Assembly (NCBI GenBank): GCA_963714375.1
Contig: CAVQOG010000006.1
Location: forward strand, 1 to 64,000
Source: UBA5794 sp963714375
GTDB taxonomy: Bacteria; Actinomycetota; Acidimicrobiia; Spongiisociales; UBA5794
Length of the DNA stretch: 64,000 bases
Direction of reading: 5' to 3'
The notes below the pieces were generated by a model. It had not been told where the DNA came from. It made no database searches and worked only from the letters and a program-made list of their open reading frames with translations. A program made the translations under genes and the position numbers. Shown piece after piece: positions 37,323 through 47,849 of this stretch. The first letter of the stretch is position 1, and each line of letters starts with the position of its first letter.

Positions 37323-38129
37323 ATGGCCGGACGACCGATCGCATCTGGGACGATCAGCTTTGGGCTGGTTGCGATCCCTGTACAACTGTTCTCCTCGACG
37401 GAATCAGCGGCGAAGGTGCAGTTCAACTCGATCCATGAGCCCTGCAAGACTCGTGTTCGTCAGAAGCTGTATTGCCCAACGCACGACGAGATCGTGCCAA
37501 GGGAGGAGCTCGTCAAAGGGTACGAGTTTGCCAAGGACCAGTACGTCCTGTTCGAACCCGAGGAAATCAAGGCGATGGAGATGGCCGCAACGCACTCCAT
37601 CGATATCAAGGAGTTCGTTCCCATTTCGGCTGTGGACCCCATCTACTTCGAAAGGGCCTACTACCTCGGACCTGGCAAGGGGGGAGACAAGCCCTATGTC
37701 TTGCTTTCCGAGGTCATGAAGAAGACGGAGCGGGCCGCTCTCGCCAAGTATGCGGCTCGAGGCAAGGACTACCTCGTGCTCTTGCGCCCGTACGAGGGCG
37801 GTCTCATCATGCAGCAGCTCAAATACGACACCGAGCTCCGATCGTTCGATGAGCTAGCAGACCCCGAAATTGAGGTCGATGACCGCGAACTTGCGCTTGC
37901 CGAGCAGATCGTGGACCAGATTGCAACCGACGTGTTCACACCTGAGGCGTACACCGACAGCGTTGTTGCACAGCTCCAGGGCGCCATCGAGCAGAAGATC
38001 GCAGGTCATGAGTTCACCCTGGCACCAGCGGAAGAACCGAAGGCACAAGTCATCGACCTCATGGCAGCACTCAAGGCAAGCCTTGAAGGTGAGGACAACG
38101 CTGAGGAGTCAGCCGCTTCGGCGGGGTGA
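37323..38129 (+). CDS. ku: Non-homologous end-joining protein Ku
   Basis: 268 residues. Opens with AGRPIASGTISFGLVAIPVQ, then FNSIHEPCKTRVRQKLYCPT, VPREELVKGYEFAKDQYV and the core YYLGPGKGGDKPYVLL, all standard bacterial Ku motifs. The protein forms a ring homodimer on DNA ends and recruits LigD. A lysine-poor acidic tail (EGEDNAEESAASAG) ends it, unlike the basic tails of some homologues. The reading frame is intact although its partner ligD is broken. Confidence 0.96.
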   Translation: MAGRPIASGTISFGLVAIPVQLFSSTESAAKVQFNSIHEPCKTRVRQKLYCPTHDEIVPREELVKGYEFAKDQYVLFEPEEIKAMEMAATHSIDIKEFVPISAVDPIYFERAYYLGPGKGGDKPYVLLSEVMKKTERAALAKYAARGKDYLVLLRPYEGGLIMQQLKYDTELRSFDELADPEIEVDDRELALAEQIVDQIATDVFTPEAYTDSVVAQLQGAIEQKIAGHEFTLAPAEEPKAQVIDLMAALKASLEGEDNAEESAASAG

Positions 38130-38154
38130 TGAGTCTCGTCTGCTCAGAGAATCG

Positions 38155-38871
38155 CTAGTCCAAGCTCTCAACACTTGAGACAGCGACCCTTCGGAGGAGA
38201 CTACCGTCAAAGACTTCCTCTCGAAACACAACGATCGAGGAATCGGCATCAACCACGATGGTCTCAACCATGTCACCGGTTGACGGAACCCAGTCGCCCA
38301 ACGCCAAATCGAATTCGAAGGCATCTGACGTGGAATCTCTCTCGATTACCAGACCACGGAGACCATTAGCCGGCAGCCTGGTTTGCTCAGCGGCACGTGC
38401 GACTGCCGACAGGGCTTCTTCTCCACGCCTTAGGTGACGTACGCCGGGTAGATCGCTTCCGGTAAGCGCTGCGGTCACGCGAGCGTCGACTGCCATGTCT
38501 GGCAGCGGGACCATGGTGGTCCCCGGAGGATGCTGTGTGGAAGTCTCCGCGTGCCCATCTGTCGAAGTGAACACACCGCTTGGGCGAAGAGAATAGGTCG
38601 TGCCCGCGTCCGCACCGCTGAGGAACTCAAAGTCCCAATCCGAGAACGATCGTACGATCCACACGGCTTTGGCATGTGTCAGCGGCAGGCTTCGATCAGG
38701 TGTCGCTTGGTAGTCCAAGTCGTACATGATCCGGGCTGGGATGGACACCCCCACCTCGGCTTCAGCACGGCGGCTGGTGAGCACGAAGAACCCGACTGCC
38801 AACACCACAGCAGCGACGACTCCGAGGAGGACCAACTCCCGGAACCTGTCCGAGTTTCGAGTGGTTTGCAT
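38155..38871 (-). CDS. Hypothetical membrane-anchored exported protein
   Basis: About 238 residues from the ATG at 38871, eleven bases after the stop of the upstream gene. One N-terminal membrane segment (LVLLGVVAAVVLAVGFFVLT) leads to an extracytoplasmic region with two low-similarity halves (DLDYQATPDRSLPLTHAKAV and FDLALGDWVPSTGDMVETIV). I do not recognise a family. It probably forms an operon with the secreted protein encoded at 38882-39346. Confidence 0.6.
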   Translation of the reverse strand: MQTTRNSDRFRELVLLGVVAAVVLAVGFFVLTSRRAEAEVGVSIPARIMYDLDYQATPDRSLPLTHAKAVWIVRSFSDWDFEFLSGADAGTTYSLRPSGVFTSTDGHAETSTQHPPGTTMVPLPDMAVDARVTAALTGSDLPGVRHLRRGEEALSAVARAAEQTRLPANGLRGLVIERDSTSDAFEFDLALGDWVPSTGDMVETIVVDADSSIVVFREEVFDGSLLRRVAVSSVESLD

Positions 38872-38881
38872 AATACCTGCG

Positions 38882-39346
38882 TCATCCGTACTGGAAGATG
38901 ATTGATGGGAAGTCGCAGTTGTAACACTGAGCGTCGTGGAAAAACTCAAACTTCACATCGAGTCCTCCCCACCAGTACTTGTTGACTGTGTGAGAATACG
39001 TGAAACTATCAACATTGCAGTTGGTGTGCCAGCCCCCAGCTCCGACAGACCACGTCATCCCCGATGTTGCGGAGATCTTTGTCTTGTTCCACTGAATGAT
39101 GTCATTGGATGGGTCGCATGCCTGCGACGCTGTCCCCCCTCGATAGTCGGCCCTGTAGAATTTCTTGATCACACGGTCAATCATGATCTGGGCTTTGGCA
39201 TACTTGCATCCCGAGGGGGCGCAGCGGTAGCCCGTAAGGATGGTGGCTGCGGTTGCGGGTTCGGTTGGGGTGGAGGTGTACAGAACGGCCGAAGCGAGGA
39301 CAAGTGCAAGACTGAATGCTCCCAATCTGGCGACGTGACGTCCCAT
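38882..39346 (-). CDS. Hypothetical secreted protein
   Basis: 154 residues. Sec-type signal peptide with hydrophobic core FSLALVLASAVLY and likely cleavage after ATAA. The mature part is about 115 residues with six Cys (CAPSGCK, ACDP, NCN, QCYNC) and many aromatic residues, consistent with a small disulphide-stabilised beta domain. No family recognised. Two-gene unit with the membrane-anchored protein downstream. Confidence 0.65.
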   Translation of the reverse strand: MGRHVARLGAFSLALVLASAVLYTSTPTEPATAATILTGYRCAPSGCKYAKAQIMIDRVIKKFYRADYRGGTASQACDPSNDIIQWNKTKISATSGMTWSVGAGGWHTNCNVDSFTYSHTVNKYWWGGLDVKFEFFHDAQCYNCDFPSIIFQYG

Positions 39347-39577
39347 GTGTCCATCGTATTCCCGATTGTTGGTTTGTCAATTGCGACGAGAGGCATCCTT
39401 CGGAGCGGCACCGACCGGTTCCCCAGGTAGCGTGTCGGTATTCGCTTGTTGGACACACTGCACCCGGGCACAACTTGCAGAGACATGGTTCTAATCGGGA
39501 CCTCTAATCTGAGTGGGTCTTTGCACGGCCGCTGGGTACGGTACGCTGCACGCCGAAGCATCGAAAGGAACAGTGCC

Positions 39578-39760
39578 GTGGCTCAGAAGAAGTGGCCAAC
39601 TTGGATGACTGTGGTTGCCGTGATCATCCTCATCCCGCCCATCGTGTGGGGCCTCAGCCTCGTTTTCGACATTGTTGCAGCGTTGTCGATCGGTGGCATT
39701 CTGTTGATCGCTGCGATCGTCTGGCTGTTTGTCGCATTGCAGAAGCGAGTCCAGTCCTAG
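39578..39760 (+). CDS. Small two-helix membrane protein
   Basis: 60 residues from a GTG preceded by AAAGGAA. Two hydrophobic helices (WMTVVAVIILIPPIVWGLSLVF and IGGILLIAAIVWLFVALQ) are separated by a short loop, with a basic N-terminus. Unknown function. Confidence 0.6.
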   Translation: MAQKKWPTWMTVVAVIILIPPIVWGLSLVFDIVAALSIGGILLIAAIVWLFVALQKRVQS

Positions 39761-39785
39761 CCCCAGCCTCGATGGGTGCGCGGTG

Positions 39786-41747
39786 CTATACGGCTCCGCT
39801 CACCACGAGCATTGCGACAAGGATGATAAGGTAGGCCGCGGCACCTCCGCCAACGATCAATCGCACGCAGCCATGCGGGGATGGCGGACTTGCCGAAGAT
39901 GTAAGTACAGAATCACGCCGAGAATGGGGATGCAGCAGGATCGCGGCAAACCAGCCGATGACGGCGCCTTTCGACATCTCTTCCTGACGGCGCACCATGT
40001 CCCAGATGGCGAGACCGATCCACGCACCGACAAGTGCGAGTGGGAGGAAGTATCCCCAGAGGGTGAGTACAAACGTCCAAACGGTTGGTTCGGTTACTGG
40101 GACTCCTGACACAACGAGCTCCTTACTGCGTATTTCGACACCCGCGGGAAGCTCCGGGGTCTTGATCTCATCGAGATTTGGTTTCTCGAAGACTTGGTAG
40201 GCGGGGATGGCGGTTGCGGTCTGGGCGTCAGGCATATTGATCTGGTCACCGGGTGCGGGCCACGTTCGATAGTCCGAACCCGGAGGAACGTGGGCATTGG
40301 CATCTGCTTGTGCACCCATGAGGAAGAACAGCGTGCCAAGGTCGAACTGGAACGGCATGTTGATCCCGTCACACGTGTGGTAGAGCGCAATGAACGGTGG
40401 AACCGTCCATCCAGCCATGAGGTTGCCCTCGAAACAGTTGCCCTTGCTCAGGGGGCCGACGAGTCCGAGATCCGCAATGCCGGTCCCTGCGATGGTGTTG
40501 TCGCGCACCGTGTTGTCCGATGCCCACCAGATGTTCTTGTCCGGAAGGACATTGGTGACAATGCCGATACGATCGTGGTTGACGACAAGGTTCTTCTCGA
40601 CGACGTCTCCCTCGCCGCCAGCGAGGACGATTCCCTCACCCCATGCAAGACGAGCGAATCCCTTGGTAGGGGCATCAGCGTTGTTGTTGTCGATCACAAG
40701 GTTGCCGCCGATGTACACCTCACGATGGGGCGGATACAACTCTGAGTCGAGCGAATTCGGTGCAAGACCCCCCATGTTGTTCTCCCACACTGAGTTGATC
40801 AGGTAGAGATCTCCACCGGCATTGGTACCAGAGAACGCCAAACCGTTCTCCACGGAGATCGAATCGGTTACGACGGCATTGCATGGGTAGCACTGGCCGA
40901 TGTAGATCCCGCTATCGCGGTTGCCTGAAGCAAAGACATGATCGAACTGACCGTCGATCGAATCAAATCCGTAGATGCCGTAGTCGCCATTGTTGTGGGC
41001 GGTGAGGTACGAACCGCGATATCCGGTCACACCGGTCCAGTAGAACCCGTTGACCTGATAGTTGCGCGCCGTGATGTTCTCGATGGCGACGCCATCAGCA
41101 ACGACGTGGAACCCGTTCGAGAGTTCGAAGCCTCCATCGACAATGGTCGAGTTCCTGTCGGCTCCACGGATGATCAGCGAGGGAGTCCGAACAACGACGC
41201 TTTCGTTGTAGACACCTGACTGGATCGAGATCATGTCGGCGACATCCGCTGCGTCGACAGCCTTCTGGATCGTCGGATAGTCCGAGGGAACACTGATGGT
41301 GACGCCACTCCATTCGGCGACAGCTTCGGACACTTCGGGGGCGGGGAGCTCATAGTCTGGGACATCACCCACCACGATGTAACCCGCCATGCCCCCACCC
41401 TCGGCATCACCGTGGAACGTGCAGAAGTAGGAGTACACGCCAGATTCGTCGAACGTCCGCGTGTAACGCGCCCCGCGTTCCATGACAAGATCGGATTGCC
41501 ACGATCCGTCAGAAGCGAACACGTTGTGGGGGTTGTCGCCGACCATCAACCATTCGACCTCGTCACCGGGTGCGATCTCGATGATGTCCTCGTTGTAGGC
41601 ATCGTCGTATCCGAAGACCTGGTTCTGGCCGGGTTCCGGTCCGCTCGAGCCTCCACAAGAGGCGATGAGAATGGACGTTGCAAGGGCGGCAGTGAGTGAT
41701 AGGAGCAGTCGCGCATGGCTTCGAATGGTTGTTCCCACGATGAGCAC
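39786..41747 (-). CDS. Cupredoxin / right-handed beta-helix lipoprotein with C-terminal membrane segments
   Basis: 653 residues, GTG start. A signal peptide ends in lipobox LIASC. Residues about 40-130 form a cupredoxin with copper ligands His in GDNPHNVF and Cys/His/Met in YFCTFHGDAEGGGM. Residues about 150-500 are a NosD-like parallel beta-helix (PTIQKAVDAADVADMISIQSG, repeated N-x-x-x-x-N rungs such as NLVIDNNNAD). The C-terminus has a helix WTFVLTLWGYFLPLALVG and a final hydrophobic helix. Between these, at 39865-39935, three single-base insertions scramble then restore the frame; read without them the segment is a PLDc_N-like helix (IPILGVILY then IFGKSAIPAW). A copper-dependent electron-transfer or surface role is likely, but unproven. 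Confidence 0.8.
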   Translation of the reverse strand: MLIVGTTIRSHARLLLSLTAALATSILIASCGGSSGPEPGQNQVFGYDDAYNEDIIEIAPGDEVEWLMVGDNPHNVFASDGSWQSDLVMERGARYTRTFDESGVYSYFCTFHGDAEGGGMAGYIVVGDVPDYELPAPEVSEAVAEWSGVTISVPSDYPTIQKAVDAADVADMISIQSGVYNESVVVRTPSLIIRGADRNSTIVDGGFELSNGFHVVADGVAIENITARNYQVNGFYWTGVTGYRGSYLTAHNNGDYGIYGFDSIDGQFDHVFASGNRDSGIYIGQCYPCNAVVTDSISVENGLAFSGTNAGGDLYLINSVWENNMGGLAPNSLDSELYPPHREVYIGGNLVIDNNNADAPTKGFARLAWGEGIVLAGGEGDVVEKNLVVNHDRIGIVTNVLPDKNIWWASDNTVRDNTIAGTGIADLGLVGPLSKGNCFEGNLMAGWTVPPFIALYHTCDGINMPFQFDLGTLFFLMGAQADANAHVPPGSDYRTWPAPGDQINMPDAQTATAIPAYQVFEKPNLDEIKTPELPAGVEIRSKELVVSGVPVTEPTVWTFVLTLWGYFLPLALVGAWIGLAIWDMVRRQEEMSKGAVIGWFAAILLHPHSRRDSVLTSSASPPSPHGCVRLIVGGGAAAYLIILVAMLVVSGAV

Positions 41748-41935
41748 CCTAGCTATTTCTGGGAACGTCGTGTATGTCGTTGAAGCCCGACGTAGCGCGG
41801 GAAAGAATCGTCAAGAAACTTGCCGGCTGCAGGTGCACTAGCGGTGCCGACGTGGTTCACTTCGAGTTCGCATCTCCGCAAGGAAGGTGTGAGGATCTCT
41901 CCTGAGGAAACGTCGGATGGAGAGAAGGAACGGAG

Positions 41936-41964
41936 TTGAACTAGCTCACCGAGTTGGGTACAGT
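41936..41964 (+). promoter_or_regulatory. Candidate rRNA promoter
   Basis: TTGAAC, a 17-base spacer, then TACAGT, about 450 bases before the 16S gene. A second -10-like TATACT is at 42011 without a good -35. Only the first has both boxes. Confidence 0.4.
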
Positions 41965-42387
41965 TCCGTTCCCGGCCGAATCCGGCCGGTACCACTCGCG
42001 CTGCGGGCGGTATACTTCGAGGCCCCTCGTGGATAGCGTGATGCTGTGCGCGAGGAAACCGGGCTCCTTGACAACTGAACAGTGTGTCAATCGACTGTCG
42101 CAAGGCAGACGATTGAGTTTGACAGGCGCTTATCGCGCGGCATCCTTCGGGATGTTCGAACGGTGAGCGTTATGTGGTCCATCGGACCGACTGTGTGCGG
42201 GGAGACTCGCCTCCAGAAGGAAAGATGGATGTACAAAGCCAACGGTCATACACATAGAGGACCCGTCCTCGTATGACCGCGGGCCATTATCAGAACCTCG
42301 GTTCTGGCAATGGCCTCATCCTTTTGAGGGATGAAAATCTCCTGGTCTGTGCTTGCACAGACACAGGATCTGTTCTCATCGAGAACT
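41965..42387 (+). other. rRNA leader with RNase III stem strand and hairpins
   Basis: No gene. ACTGAACAGTGTGTC (42074-42088) is exactly complementary to 44007-44021 in the 16S-23S spacer, forming the stem that releases pre-16S. Other inverted repeats include GCATCCTTCGGGATG-type (about 42141) and GGCCATT..AATGGCC (about 42284-42317). Confidence 0.7.
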
Positions 42388-43917
<1,530 letters not shown>

Positions 43918-44176
43918 TAAGGAGCAACAACACGCAGGTCTCACCCTGCGTCAGCTTCTAGTGAAATGTCGAACTCTCCTCAGAACGCCCTCGTGGCGTG
44001 AAGAGAGACACACTGTTCAGTCGTGAGGGAGTCCGATGCTTCGCATCGGACATGAGGTTCTAACGAAACTCAGTCCTCGGCGGGAGTTCCGAAAGGAACT
44101 CCAACCTGCCGGCTTGCCGGCAGGCGCGCTCTTTGAGAACTGCATAGCGAGCACAAAGTCAAAGTATTCAATTGTA
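43918..44176 (+). other. 16S-23S internal transcribed spacer without tRNA genes
   Basis: About 260 bases with no tRNA. It contains the 3' strand of the 16S processing stem (44007-44021) and the 5' strand of the 23S processing stem (44128-44157), which pairs with 48807-48836 at 28 of 30 positions. There are also three local hairpins (GTCCGATG..CATCGGAC at 44031, GGAGTTCC..GGAACTCC at about 44083, CCTGCCGG..CCGGCAGG at about 44106). Confidence 0.85.
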
Positions 44177-44410
44177 ATTCAAGCTACTACGGGTAGTTGG
44201 TGGATGCCTTGGCGCTAGGAGCCGATGAAGGACGTGATGGTCTGCGAAAAGCCTCGGGGAGTTGACGAATAAGCGTTGATCCGGGGATGTCCGAATTGGG
44301 AAACCAGGCTGGGGTAATGCCCAGTCATTCCGGTCTGAACACATAGGGCCGGTAAAGGAAACCGAGGGAATTGAAACATCTCAGTACCTCGAGGAATAGA
44401 AAACAACAGT

Positions 44411-44442
<32 letters not shown>

Positions 44443-45316
44443 GAGCCCAAACCAGTGCGGTGTGATAGGTCGACGCCGTTGCCGTGCTGGGGTTGTGGGA
44501 CTCGTCAGAGGGGTCGTCGAACCCTTCAGAGAGTAAAAAACTCATTAGATAGCCGAATTCCACTGGAAAGTGGAGCCACAGGAGGTAACAGCCCCGTAGG
44601 TGAAATCTATTGAGCTCTCGATGATCATCCCAAGTAGCACGGGGCACGTGAAATCCCGTGTGAATCTGCCAGGACCACCTGGTAAGGCTAAATACTACCT
44701 AGCGACCGATAGCGGATCAGTACCGTGAGGGAACGGTGAAAAGTACCCCGGTGAGGGGAGTGAAACAGTACCTGAAACCAATTACTTACAAGCAGTAGGA
44801 GGGATCGCATTTATTGCGGTCCTGACTGCCTGCCTTTTGAAGAATGAGCCTACGAGTTATCGATGTGTGGCAAGGTTAAGCCGAGAGGTGTAGCCGCAGC
44901 GAAAGCAAGTCTTAATAGGGCGCCAAGTCGCATGTCATAGACCCGAAGCCGAGTGATCTATCCATGGACAGGGTGAAGCGAGGGTAAGACCTCGTGGAGG
45001 CCCGAACCCACCTAGGTTAAAAACTGGGGGGATGATCTGTGGATAGGGGTGAAAGGCCAATCAAACTCGGCGATAGCTGGTTCTCCTCGAAATAGCTTTA
45101 GGGCTAGCGTTGTATGTTCCGCCTTGGGGGTAGAGCACTGATTGGGTTAGGGGGCCAACAAGCTTACCGACCCCAGTCAAACTCCGAATCCCAAGGCGCC
45201 AAGTACAGCAGTCAGACCATGTGGGATAAGCTTCATGGTCGAAAGGGAAACAGCCCAGACCGCCAGTTAAGGTCCCAAAATCATGACTAAGTGGGGAACG
45301 ATGTAGGGTTGCCCAA

Positions 45317-45365
<49 letters not shown>

Positions 45366-46284
45366 CAGCTCACTGGTCGAGTGATCCCGCGCGGATGATG
45401 TAACGGGGCTCAAGTCATGTACCGAAACTGCGGATTCACGCTTTAACCCAGGCCTTCGTGGTCCAGGGGGCGTGAATGGTAGAGGAGCGTCGAGTGCCCC
45501 TCGAAGCGGCGGCGTAAGCCAGTCGTGGAGGGCACTCGAGTGAGAATGTAGGCATGAGTAGCGAATGAAGAGTGAGAATCTCTTCCGCCGAATGTCCAAG
45601 GTTTCCTGGGGAAGGCTCGTCCGCCCAGGGTTAGTCGGGACCTAAGGTGAGGCCGAAAGGCGTAATCGATGGATAACAGGTTGATATTCCTGTACTACCC
45701 AAGACGCGTCCAGACCGAACCACGTTTGCTAAGGAAAGCCCTTCGGGGCCTACCGACCCAACGTGTATTAGGTGAGCAATGGAGTGACACAGAAGGGCAA
45801 GTGGACCCGGGCGATGGTTGACCCGGGGTAAGTGCGTAGGCCGAGTTCCAGGTAAATCCGGAGCTCACAAGGCTGAGACACGATGCCGAGCCGCTATTAG
45901 GCGAAGCCACCTCACCCATGCTGTCAAGAAAAGCTTCTAGCGAGCTTCTTGGGTACCCGTACCCCAAACCGACACAGGTGGACAAGTAGAGAATACTAAG
46001 GCGAGCGAGAAAACTCTGGTTAAGGAATTCGGCAAAATGGATCCGTAACTTCGGGAGAAGGATCGCCCCGGTAGGGTGTAGGACTTCGCGTCCGAAGCCC
46101 GATGGGGTTGCAGAAACCAGGCCCAAGCGACTGTTTATTAAAAACACAGGAGGGTGCTAAGTCGTAAGACGACGTATACCCTCTGACGCCTGCCCGGTGC
46201 TAGAAGGTCAAGTGGATCGGTTAGCTCTTCGGAGCAAAGCTGTGAAATCAAGCCCTAGTAAACGGCGGCGGTAACTATAACCGT

Positions 46285-47056
46285 TAAGCAGTAGCCCAAA
46301 AAGGCGGTTACAAAACCTTGCTATATGCTGGAACATCCGTGTATCCGACGGTACTCATTTGTGTCTCATGCACGTGATATGTATGGGACATGGATAGTGA
46401 AAAACCGATCGGTGCGGACAATCAGCAGGAAACCAAAGTCACGACGCAACAGCTCGATCCGAGCTGGATCGTCGGGTTCGTCGATGGAGAAGGGTGCTTT
46501 TCAGTAAGCATCCACCGAAATCAACAATACACCCGACGCACCCAAGGTTGGCAACTCACGCCAACATTTCAGGTGTACCAGCACGAGAAAGAGCGAAGAT
46601 TGCTTGAGCGCATCCGTGATCACTTCGATTGCGGAAGGCTCTATCACAAGGGTCCGAACAGCACTGTTGTCACCTTCTCGGTGGCCAGGCTCACAGACCT
46701 TGAACAACGGATCATTCCGTTCTTCGAGAAGCATCGGTTGCTCGTGAAGGATGAGGACTTCCAACGCTTCGCAACGATCGTCAGATCAATGCGGCGAAAG
46801 GAGCACTTTCATCCGGATCGCTTCGAAACACTCGTACGGCTTGCGTACGCCATGAATGGTCATGGCAAGCAGCGAGCCCGTCCGATCGAAGCCATCCTGC
46901 AGGGATCCTCAGAGACTGTACGCGAGGCCCCTCCGTGAGTGGAGGGGATGATCCAGTCCGATCCTCATGGCGACATGGGGAGTCAGGCAGAAATGACCTG
47001 GCCAGTTCTGTGCGGGCCGTCCCCGCAACGACATAACAGAACGAGTAACAAGAATG
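46285..47056 (+). mobile_element. Group I intron 1 in 23S rRNA (site L1923)
   Basis: 772 bases inserted after U1923 (E. coli numbering): exon ACTATAACCGT is followed by intron TAAGCAG, and the intron ends in G (AAGAATG) before exon CCTAAGGTAGCG. P1 is clear: exon TAACCGT pairs with internal guide GCGGTTA at 46304-46310, including the U.G pair at the splice site. A P7-like segment CAGAGACTGTACGC lies after the ORF near 46911. L1923 is the site of the I-CeuI intron of Chlamydomonas plastids. It carries the intact endonuclease gene at 46390-46938. Self-splicing is inferred. Confidence 0.9.
46390..46938 (+). CDS. LAGLIDADG homing endonuclease of intron 1
   Basis: 182 residues with a single LAGLIDADG motif in the form WIVGFVDGEGCFSVSI at about residue 26, so it should act as a homodimer. 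It continues with a typical LAGLIDADG_1 core (TPTFQVYQHEKERRLLERIR, CGRLYHKG, FSVARLTDLEQRIIPFFEKH). Such enzymes cut intronless 23S alleles near the insertion site and drive homing. The frame is intact. No strong ribosome site is visible before the ATG, which is common for intron ORFs. Confidence 0.92.
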   Translation: MDSEKPIGADNQQETKVTTQQLDPSWIVGFVDGEGCFSVSIHRNQQYTRRTQGWQLTPTFQVYQHEKERRLLERIRDHFDCGRLYHKGPNSTVVTFSVARLTDLEQRIIPFFEKHRLLVKDEDFQRFATIVRSMRRKEHFHPDRFETLVRLAYAMNGHGKQRARPIEAILQGSSETVREAPP

Positions 47057-47084
47057 CCTAAGGTAGCGAAATTCCTTGTCGGGT

Positions 47085-47849
47085 AATTGAATTGCCCGTC
47101 AGTGGAGGTGACTCCACTTATCAAACCCACTCATAACGGCGAAGCCCACACTGGCTGCTCGGATTCAAGGACCGAGCGATAGCCAACGGGTAATGCCGTG
47201 GGAAGTCCTCTGTCGGTGTCGCCACCGATATGACCCCGTAACGACTGAATCCTTCGGGATTCGGTGCCGGGACATGTCATACACGCAACGTATGTTGTGG
47301 AGATATGGCAAATCTACGACCGGCACAATACGTGGGCTCTCGTTCAGCAATCGACTTTCCTTCCTACGTCTCCGGTTTCTTCGACGGCGAAGGCTGTTTT
47401 ACCGTCTCAATCTCACCTCGAGCATCGCTCAAAGTGGGTTGGGAGGTCCGACCATCGGTGTCGGTCAGCCAGAACGAAGACCGGAGCCAGGTGCTTCACC
47501 AGGTCATGGACTACTTCGGATGCGGAAGCATTCGTCGAGACGACCAGCGATCTGACAGTGAAGTGGGAGGTGCGCAGTCTGCAAGAGCTCCAGATCCGTG
47601 TGATTCCACACTTTCTGGAGTGGCCGATCCTTTCGGCGAAACAGACGGACGTTGAACTATTTGTCGCAGTGTGCGACCGAATGGTGCTTCGTCAGCATCT
47701 TCAGCCAGAAGGACTGATTGGGATCGTTGAAATGGTCCGAAGGATGAACCCGAGCGGCAAGCGACGGTTCGATCCCGACGACATCATCGATCAACTGAAC
47801 AAGATGAAGGCATAGTCTATCCTCCGAGGAAACTCGGGGATTCCGATGA
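47085..47849 (+). mobile_element. Group I intron 2 in 23S rRNA (site L1951)
   Basis: 765 bases inserted after U1951: exon TGTCGGGT, intron AATTGAATTG..., ending GATG before exon AAGTTCCGACC. Exon CGGGT pairs with guide GCCCG (47094-47098) including the terminal U.G. Core-like segments are TAATGCCGTGGGAAG (about 47190) and GCATAGTCTATCC near 47810, which overlaps the ORF stop. The same site is occupied in Coxiella burnetii 23S (Cbu.L1951, from memory). Its ORF is frameshifted. Confidence 0.9.
47305..47815 (+). pseudogene. LAGLIDADG homing endonuclease of intron 2, frameshifted
   Basis: The first 78 or so residues read well (YVSGFFDGEGCFTVSI, then VLHQVMDYFGCGSIRRD). The rest of the domain is then found in the +1 frame (TSDLTVKWEVRSLQELQIRV, PHFLEWPILSAKQ, IVEMVRRMNPSGKRRF), ending at 47815. 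The break is near 47541 (GAGACGACCAGC, one extra base). Without it the protein would be about 170 residues, like the homologue in intron 1. If the shift is real, this intron can no longer home by itself. Confidence 0.85.

Noticed and set aside
41753..42103. Open frame on the minus strand upstream of 16S
   Set aside because: It covers the rRNA promoter and leader, has no recognisable protein features or ribosome site, and its composition fits a chance frame.
42068..42146. TTGACA sequences at 42068 and 42119 as rRNA promoters
   Set aside because: Neither has a convincing -10 at 16-18 bases, and the first lies in the RNase III stem, which must itself be transcribed.
45695..46147. Open frames inside 23S rRNA exons
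   Set aside because: Conserved rRNA sequence; frames are accidental.
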